Origin: Fasciola hepatica
Lineage: Eukaryota > Platyhelminthes > Trematoda > Plagiorchiida > Fasciolidae
Direction of reading: 5' to 3'
Length of the DNA stretch: 64,000 bases
Assembly: GCA_948099385.1 (NCBI GenBank)
Contig: CANUEZ040000179.1
Location: forward strand, 12,905,454 to 12,969,453
Shown here: positions 50,113 through 64,000 of the stretch, piece after piece
How positions within the stretch are numbered: the stretch's first letter is position 1
Layout: each line of letters opens with the position of its first letter
Program-made: the position numbers and the translations under genes
Notes under the pieces: model-generated
Seen by the model: the letters and a program-made list of their open reading frames with translations, nothing else
Database searches by the model: none
Told to the model about the DNA's origin: nothing

Positions 50113-53100
50113 TTATACTGCATATAGATTGTACTAATCTAATCCTCTTTTATTCATTTGAATATGCACATTAGTTTTGTTTGGACAGAGCATTCTGAAA
50201 TGGATTTAGAAGGGAGATTTCAAAGGTAATTACCAGCTATGTAAAAACAAGGTTCATGTTATGTCATATACTGGCCCCAAGGCATTTCAAAATTACTAGT
50301 ACTTCACGCAGAAAAAGCTCTTTTCAAAAAGCGGGTTCATCACTTGAGCTTATGAGGAATATTTTCAAGCCGTCGGATTCGATGAATTTAGATCAAACTC
50401 ACATTGTTTAGACGATGTCGAGGGACAAGCATAGATTTACATTCCTGTGCTTCTTAGCAAACCAATGCGGGACACGCAAAGATTTAGCTGTTGCTGCAAA
50501 TGTAATCTACGATGGTATGTAGCACAGGGAAGCAAAATATGAATTATTCCTCTTGCAATAGTGTTGTGGAGACAGATTAAAAACCACTTCCGCTGGTCCT
50601 CTGAGTGTATCATATCTACTCGGTGACTTTCGGTTCAGGGAGTTCCAGTTGCCTGACAAACTGGTAGCGATAGCTTTTAGTCTGACCCCTTGGAAGCAGT
50701 TTGAAGTCAAACCGTAGAAGAAACTAAATAGATCGTCTCGCGTTGCTGAGTTACTTGTATCGATCAGATGAAACAGTGTCACGCTGGTTACCACCTTATT
50801 TAGCGATCTGACCAACGGTCCGTGCCCAAATTAATACTTCGAATAATACGTTTCAGACCACGATTTATTTAAATACATTTGTATTGCTCATTGTTCCGCC
50901 GGTATATCTCACCCTTTACTCATTGAGTTTACTGAATCAGCCGTCGGAACACAGATAATCTTTAGGTCTCAGCTGATAAATGTCCATGCATACATACAAA
51001 TAACCTTAAGGCTGGGGTTTATTGATCTGCGAGCACTGATAGAAAGCCTAATTCACACACATTACGGCAGTTGGAACACTTTTTATGCATATAAACATGG
51101 CGATTTTCTCAGCAAAACATTGCTTACTGAAGCAAGCGCCGATTTGCTCTAGTGCTTTTGGTCTTGCGGGACTCATTGTACTTCTGAATTGAGACCCAAG
51201 AGCTTCAGTAGCCCATTAGTTAGGCGCCCTGGGGTGGCACGGTCAAGTGCAGCAAACAGTGGCGTATTTAGATATGATCCATTCGTTTATCTACATGAGG
51301 ATTTCTTACAGTTCCCTGTGAATGTTTTGCTCTTGGTATTTTAATTTACCTCGTTTCTGACTGGATGGTACATAAAGGTAGCGACAAAATTCGTGGCACG
51401 AAAGTTCAATAGCAGTAGCGTGCAAGTATTAGTGATCTTTCGCCCGGGGGTTGCACGTGTTCAACCTGAAATCACAAAAGCACAGAAAACCTCATGAACC
51501 CAGTAAGTGTCTCGTCAAGATCCAACATTTCTATCAACAAAGCACCAGTATGGCAGCCTACAGCCTGACCACTGCAGTGCATGAACCAAGGTGAACTGAT
51601 CATTGGGTTAGGAAATATGAGAAAGGTGGAGAAATATTTCTTGAAAATGTTAGAGAGGAACCATGGGAACACCGGGCAGCTTTTATCAAGTCTCTCATCA
51701 CCAAAAACATAAACAAATAGTTTCCCCAAACGCGATGCACCGACTTCAGTCGCACAAGATGTCTCTCTCTTTGTGATAGGTGCGACTTAATGTTCGCGTT
51801 CTCTCTCTCTCTCTCTCTCTCCTTTTTCCTCGAGTTACTATTTCTGTAACCGGTGAGATGAGCCGTAAAAGCAGAAAAAGAAAGATCCAACGTTTGTCAT
51901 CTGCCTCTCTTCAACGGTGATCCATTTTTCGAAAACTCATGATAAAAATCGTGTATGGTCAAATGGGTGAAGCTGTTAGTGCGATGTTGCAATCACTATT
52001 AAATTATTTTTCCAATTTGTACTTTGGATGTCAAATCCACGGCCTTATATGTTAGTTGCATTGTTAAGAACAGTTTTCTGTAAATTCAGCAATGCCTACA
52101 ACAGATAAGTGTCAATGATGTTGATAATGAAGACTGCTAACCAGCAGAAAAACTGATTAAAGCGTTTATTGTACCACTATCATATATTTCAGTGAAAAAA
52201 CTAGGTACGTAAAAAGGAAGACCTTTTTATCCTCATTTGCTATTAAATAATTCATACTTATTATATGATTAATTTACAAAATTTTAGCAAGGTGGTCGCT
52301 ACCAAATGGTAGCTCGCGTGCTTAGCCCAAATGGATTACCTATCTAAGCTCCTACAACTTACTCTTTTATTATCTAGCTCACATCTAAACACACTCCCTA
52401 TTAGTTGAGATTACCGCCCAGGCTCGCAGTCTACGTGTTACGTACTATTCCGTAAGATACTCTGACCTCAGAATCAGACAGTGAATTCTTTATTGACCCA
52501 TAAAGTTTACTGGGGATATAGGACTTGCGTATTTTTCACCATAACCTCTAGGTTCAGCCAATTTACCATTTCAAAATCATGATATTCTCTTAATATTTAA
52601 TTCAAAATTTGACTCTGATGCAAAGATTGTATCTATAAATAATAGAGCTCAACTTGTTTTATCCTGCTACTATTCACTTAGTTGGATAAACTTTAAATTC
52701 ATATTTCTTTATCCGGGCTACCATCAGTAGTAAAAAGAACATTGTTAGGAATAAATTCAAATAAGACCAGAATAACTTGAACTGAAAGAAATTCTAGCAT
52801 GAAATGACATTTTGTGGTGATATTGCAGTCACCAATGGCACGCTTTTTGGGAAAACTCCAAGCTTACCAGTCAGCAGTTTGCACCCAAACATACGTGCCG
52901 ACGGATGGCATTTCAACGACCAATATGGCCACGGAAAATCAGAGCACTTTAAGCTTCGATCGCACTGTTTAATGTTTAAGTCACTGTGAGGCGGAGGAAT
53001 AATCTGATTGGCCAAAACAATCTGAATCTTAAGTTACTAATCAGTGGGTGACTGTTCTCTGTTTCTGGAACACTATGAGGTCGTGGATACTACTCACATC

Positions 53101-53311
53101 AAAATTTCAAATTCACGGCAGCATTGTTGTTGTTCTTGTGGTCAGCTGCATCTACCAAAGTAGAACTATCAACCATAGTGGCTCCTGAGTGGACTCCCTT
53201 TAGAGGAGTATATATTCGAAGTCATGAAGCGCAAATTGGATTGTTATGAAGAAATACCCATAGAATACATAAGTATCAGAAAAAATGGAAGGACAGCTGA
53301 GTAACTGATAC
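50113..53311. other. No gene recognised; (CT)n at 51801-51820
   Basis: A 20-bp CT-dinucleotide run lies at 51801-51820. An overlapping pair of open frames on both strands at 52794-53015 is short and unrecognised. The stretch 53075-53110 (ACTACTCACATCAAAAT) may be a fragment of the ribozyme element described next. Confidence 0.4.
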
Positions 53312-53401
53312 TCATACTCCTTCAGTGGTAATAATCGCAAAACCATTCGTGTAATTCCGAGACACCTTGTCCACCAATCTGTAAATACTAGTCACACCAA
53401 A
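53312..53401 (+). repeat. Decayed copy of the 42.1-kb hammerhead element
   Basis: Aligns with 42147-42245. CATAC, then GTGGTAATAATCGCAAAACC (there GCGGCAATAACCGTGAAACC), TTCGTGT, TTCCG, CTTGTCC and CACACCAAAA appear in order. The CTGATGA core is degraded (CTTCAGT) and GAAA reads CAAA, so the ribozyme is dead. It shows that the 42.1-kb element belongs to a dispersed family. Confidence 0.5.
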
Positions 53402-53825
53402 ATACTATGATTCTACACTGTGATCATTATTAGTTCTGTAAATCGACATTAGTCGGAGATACAGACTCAAACTTCAAACAGTATTGGATTAATAGACATT
53501 TAGTTATATGTAACTAATTGATTTTGTACACAAATTTTGTATTTGTAAAAATCGGAAGTGATAAATCTAAGCAAAAACGGCACTGGCAAATATTCGAGAG
53601 GATTTAGTCGAGATTTCCGTCCAACATTCACACCATATACATGAAAAACAGCCAGACAACCTTTAAATTCTGTTGGTTACTTAGCCAACCCACAGATCAA
53701 TCTCCATCAAACAGAGAACAGAGTAATAAAGATTATTGTTGAGCAGTCAGCGATTCAGACTGGGAATGCCGTTGCTTGGAGCGTTCTTGATCAGAGACTA
53801 ATCGTCGTTTATTCTGTTCTTTCAG

Positions 53826-54178
53826 GCGTACTTTACGTGACTATATTTGCACCGGTTACATAGCCGGTTTCTCCCATGTAGTATGTATTGCACTAAAATT
53901 ATCACTCCCTTATGCACGAAAATATGACTTATCTGCTTCAGATGCTATCGATGCAAAAAGTAAGCACCCTGTCTTTTTTGGAGAGTTCATAGATATCAGT
54001 CGTTTATTTTTTAGTCGAAAACGTCTCAATCTCTGATTTCTACCCCACTCTTACAATTGAGTACCTTCGTGTTACTTTGGACAGCAATCTCCCCGTTGTC
54101 TACATCATTCACGCACCGGAAACGGTATTGGTCAGTTTCTTTATTTCAAATCGGCAAGCTTTGAAATTCTTCTGTTGA
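53826..54178 (+). CDS. Candidate two-exon 3' end of a protein-coding gene, unknown product
   Basis: Exon 1, 53826-53959: acceptor TTCTGTTCTTTCAG, donor AAAA then GTAAGC, open in one frame for 44 codons, ending with one extra base. Exon 2, 54015-54178: acceptor CGTTTATTTTTTAG, open for 53 further codons to TGA at 54176-54178. The phases join (A plus TC gives Ile), giving about 98 residues without a stop across a 55-nt intron. Readable parts are DYICTGYIAGFSHVV, a hydrophobic stretch, and later DFYPTLTIEYLRVTLDSN. I do not recognise the family. An upstream exon would have to end with two extra bases; none is proven. Chance cannot be excluded. Confidence 0.33.
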
Positions 54179-54385
54179 GCAATCTATCATCCGTTCCTTG
54201 ATGTGAACTTGACACGAAAAGGCAGCTGAGAAACGAGTCTCAGGGGATATCCGATTTGATTTCGCTGTATTTCATCAGATCATTGCTTCAGGTTCCGAAG
54301 TAATTAGAAAATAATCTCTTACTACTTTTTATTGGTTATGCCACAAAGTAGAGGTATTTCTGGAAGGGGATAAAGGCAATCGAAA

Positions 54386-54545
54386 AGCTTCCGAATCGTG
54401 AAATGGCTGGTGGTGCCAAAAATAAAACTTGGAACATCAAAACCTAAGGCCAGGGACAATGACCGCTTGACCTCAGCCGGTCAGAAGCGTTACACCACAG
54501 TGGAGAAATGCGCCGTAGTTCGACGATTTTTGTCATGCTTTGGCT
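54386..54545 (+). pseudogene. Possible LTR-retrotransposon RNase H fragment
   Basis: One frame contains RLTSAGQKRYTTVEKCAVV, which has the L-T-x-A, Y-x-T, E-K spacing of the segment between reverse transcriptase and RNase H active-site blocks of Gypsy-like elements. It ends at TAA near 54543. No other RNase H motif is readable nearby, so this is a weak call. Confidence 0.22.
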
Positions 54546-55737
54546 AAGAAGAAAGATGGTAATGGCCTCAACAAACTGCAGCACGTATTATATGGCGTAG
54601 GATGTCATGACAAAAAATTTGGCTGACCGAATCAACACTTCGTTCCCAGTGTGATAACGATGACAACACAGAAAAAGACGACTTTGAAATTTTGTGACGG
54701 AAGTGAACTGCCTCAAGTTGATGTGCACGAAAAACATCTGGTCCTCAATTTACAAGGCAAGATGGATAGCGCAAGAAGGACGAGTTTATGGAGTCTCTTC
54801 TTAGTTCAAAGTTGCTTCGTCAACCCCGAAAGTAAATGAACCGGTGCTGTTGATGGGACAGACCTCTGCAAAATGTACGTCAGTGATATTTCTTCTCTCG
54901 ACTAATGTACTTAGATATACGTAGATAAAAATGGGATATTCAAGATCGCTATCACCAGTGTTAAGTGAGAAGGGAGGTTTTGAAAAGGGACCAGGTAGGT
55001 AAATTGTGACTGCAGTGCTCGATCTTATTACTGACTGGGTATTACTACTCAAGTGACTAGAAGTAGTAAAATCTGATTGTTTTCTTCCGAACTTTAGGGT
55101 AAAATTCTCACCACTTCTCCCAAAACTCTCTGTTCCCGAGTCTCCAGTTACCTAGGTAACAACTGGCAATAATAATGACGTTATTGAATACGCACACTTA
55201 ACCCATATGTGGCACTTTATTGGCCGAAAGATGAACCCCCTGTAAAAGATCATTTTTCATCACGGTCTAGCACTCAGTTTCATAACAGGCATTTTTAATG
55301 TCCCGTTAGTCCTTCACTGTGAACCCGAAATTCCATCAAACCCTCGGCCGTGCTCTCCGGGCTGTGACTCTTGCTCACGCCTTCGACCACTGTAGTTAGA
55401 AACCCCTTATTGGCTCTGATCCGCTTCCTAAAGTGCCGCAACATCTACGTAGAAGACGGAAATGAAGAAAAAGTTATAGAAAAAACAAAGCCATAGAATC
55501 CCGACTAATTCAGTTGTTAAGTAAAAGCTTGACATGAAAAAATTACGAACACATAAAACAGATACCACAGAAAATAAGGTCAAATGCTGAGTAGACGAGA
55601 GAAGAACTGCTGAGTTCTTGACAAATAAGTATTTGATTATTTCAAGCAGGAATCGACTAACACAAGAAGGGCACAAGTGGACAAATATCTGAATACAAAC
55701 AAAAATATACACAGACAAAAATACAAAGACTGAAAGA
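54546..55737. other. No gene recognised
   Basis: A minus-strand open frame at 55428-55718 is hydrophobic and simply continues the stop-free minus reading of the GATA array next to it. Nothing else is supported. Confidence 0.45.

Positions 55738-64000
<8,263 letters not shown>

Noticed and set aside
54255..54300. Minus-strand CTGATGA followed by GCGAAAT, hammerhead-like
   Set aside because: No stem II can form between the two motifs and no cleavage triplet with a returning stem I follows.

Overview
This window is eukaryotic, repeat-rich, AT-leaning DNA that contains no complete host gene I can defend. The best guess for the organism is a flatworm, probably a digenean fluke. That rests on three things: a reverse-transcriptase fragment of the type very common in fluke genomes, a BEL/Pao integrase fragment, and tRNA-related short retroposons that carry a hammerhead ribozyme, an arrangement known from the schistosome Sm-alpha family. 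The species assignment is inference.

Layout. 0-2 kb holds a decayed non-LTR reverse transcriptase followed by an uncharacterised interspersed repeat, here called R1. 3-4.4 kb holds microsatellites. 4.9-6.6 kb holds the broken 3' part of a BEL/Pao element and a possible LTR. 6.7-7.5 kb is a compound insertion of two copies of a hammerhead-bearing SINE, one of them a foldback, inside a perfect 12-bp target-site duplication. 7.9-8.8 kb holds (AT)n and a 240-bp (CAT)n array. 8.8-17.8 kb is largely featureless. 17.87-18.21 kb is a second foldback retroposon with a class II-like tRNA head, perfect 41-bp inverted arms and a perfect 13-bp target-site duplication. 18.5-41.3 kb is mostly unique sequence, with one tRNA-related SINE at 33.5 kb. 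41.4-42.7 kb is a second R1 copy interrupted by a third foldback element, which contains a hammerhead ribozyme with every core position intact (42145-42187). 44.8-46.7 kb holds two more hammerhead SINE copies, one full length with an 11-bp target-site duplication. 50.0 and 53.3 kb hold decayed ribozyme-related elements. From about 55.8 kb to the window end there is an almost perfect (GATA)n array of more than 8.2 kb.

How the parts relate. The recurring theme is small self-cleaving-ribozyme retroposons. Four copies of one SINE each lost a different part of the ribozyme, and read together they give a complete hammerhead. A different element at 42.1 kb still has an intact one. Three separate elements share the same unusual architecture: a partial antisense copy placed just before a sense copy. 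This suggests one recurrent template-switch or fold-back priming mechanism.

Protein-coding content. Long open frames are either low-complexity repeats or of a length expected by chance. A few exon-like segments with good splice signals are reported at low confidence. The strongest is a two-exon, phase-compatible pair at 53826-54178.
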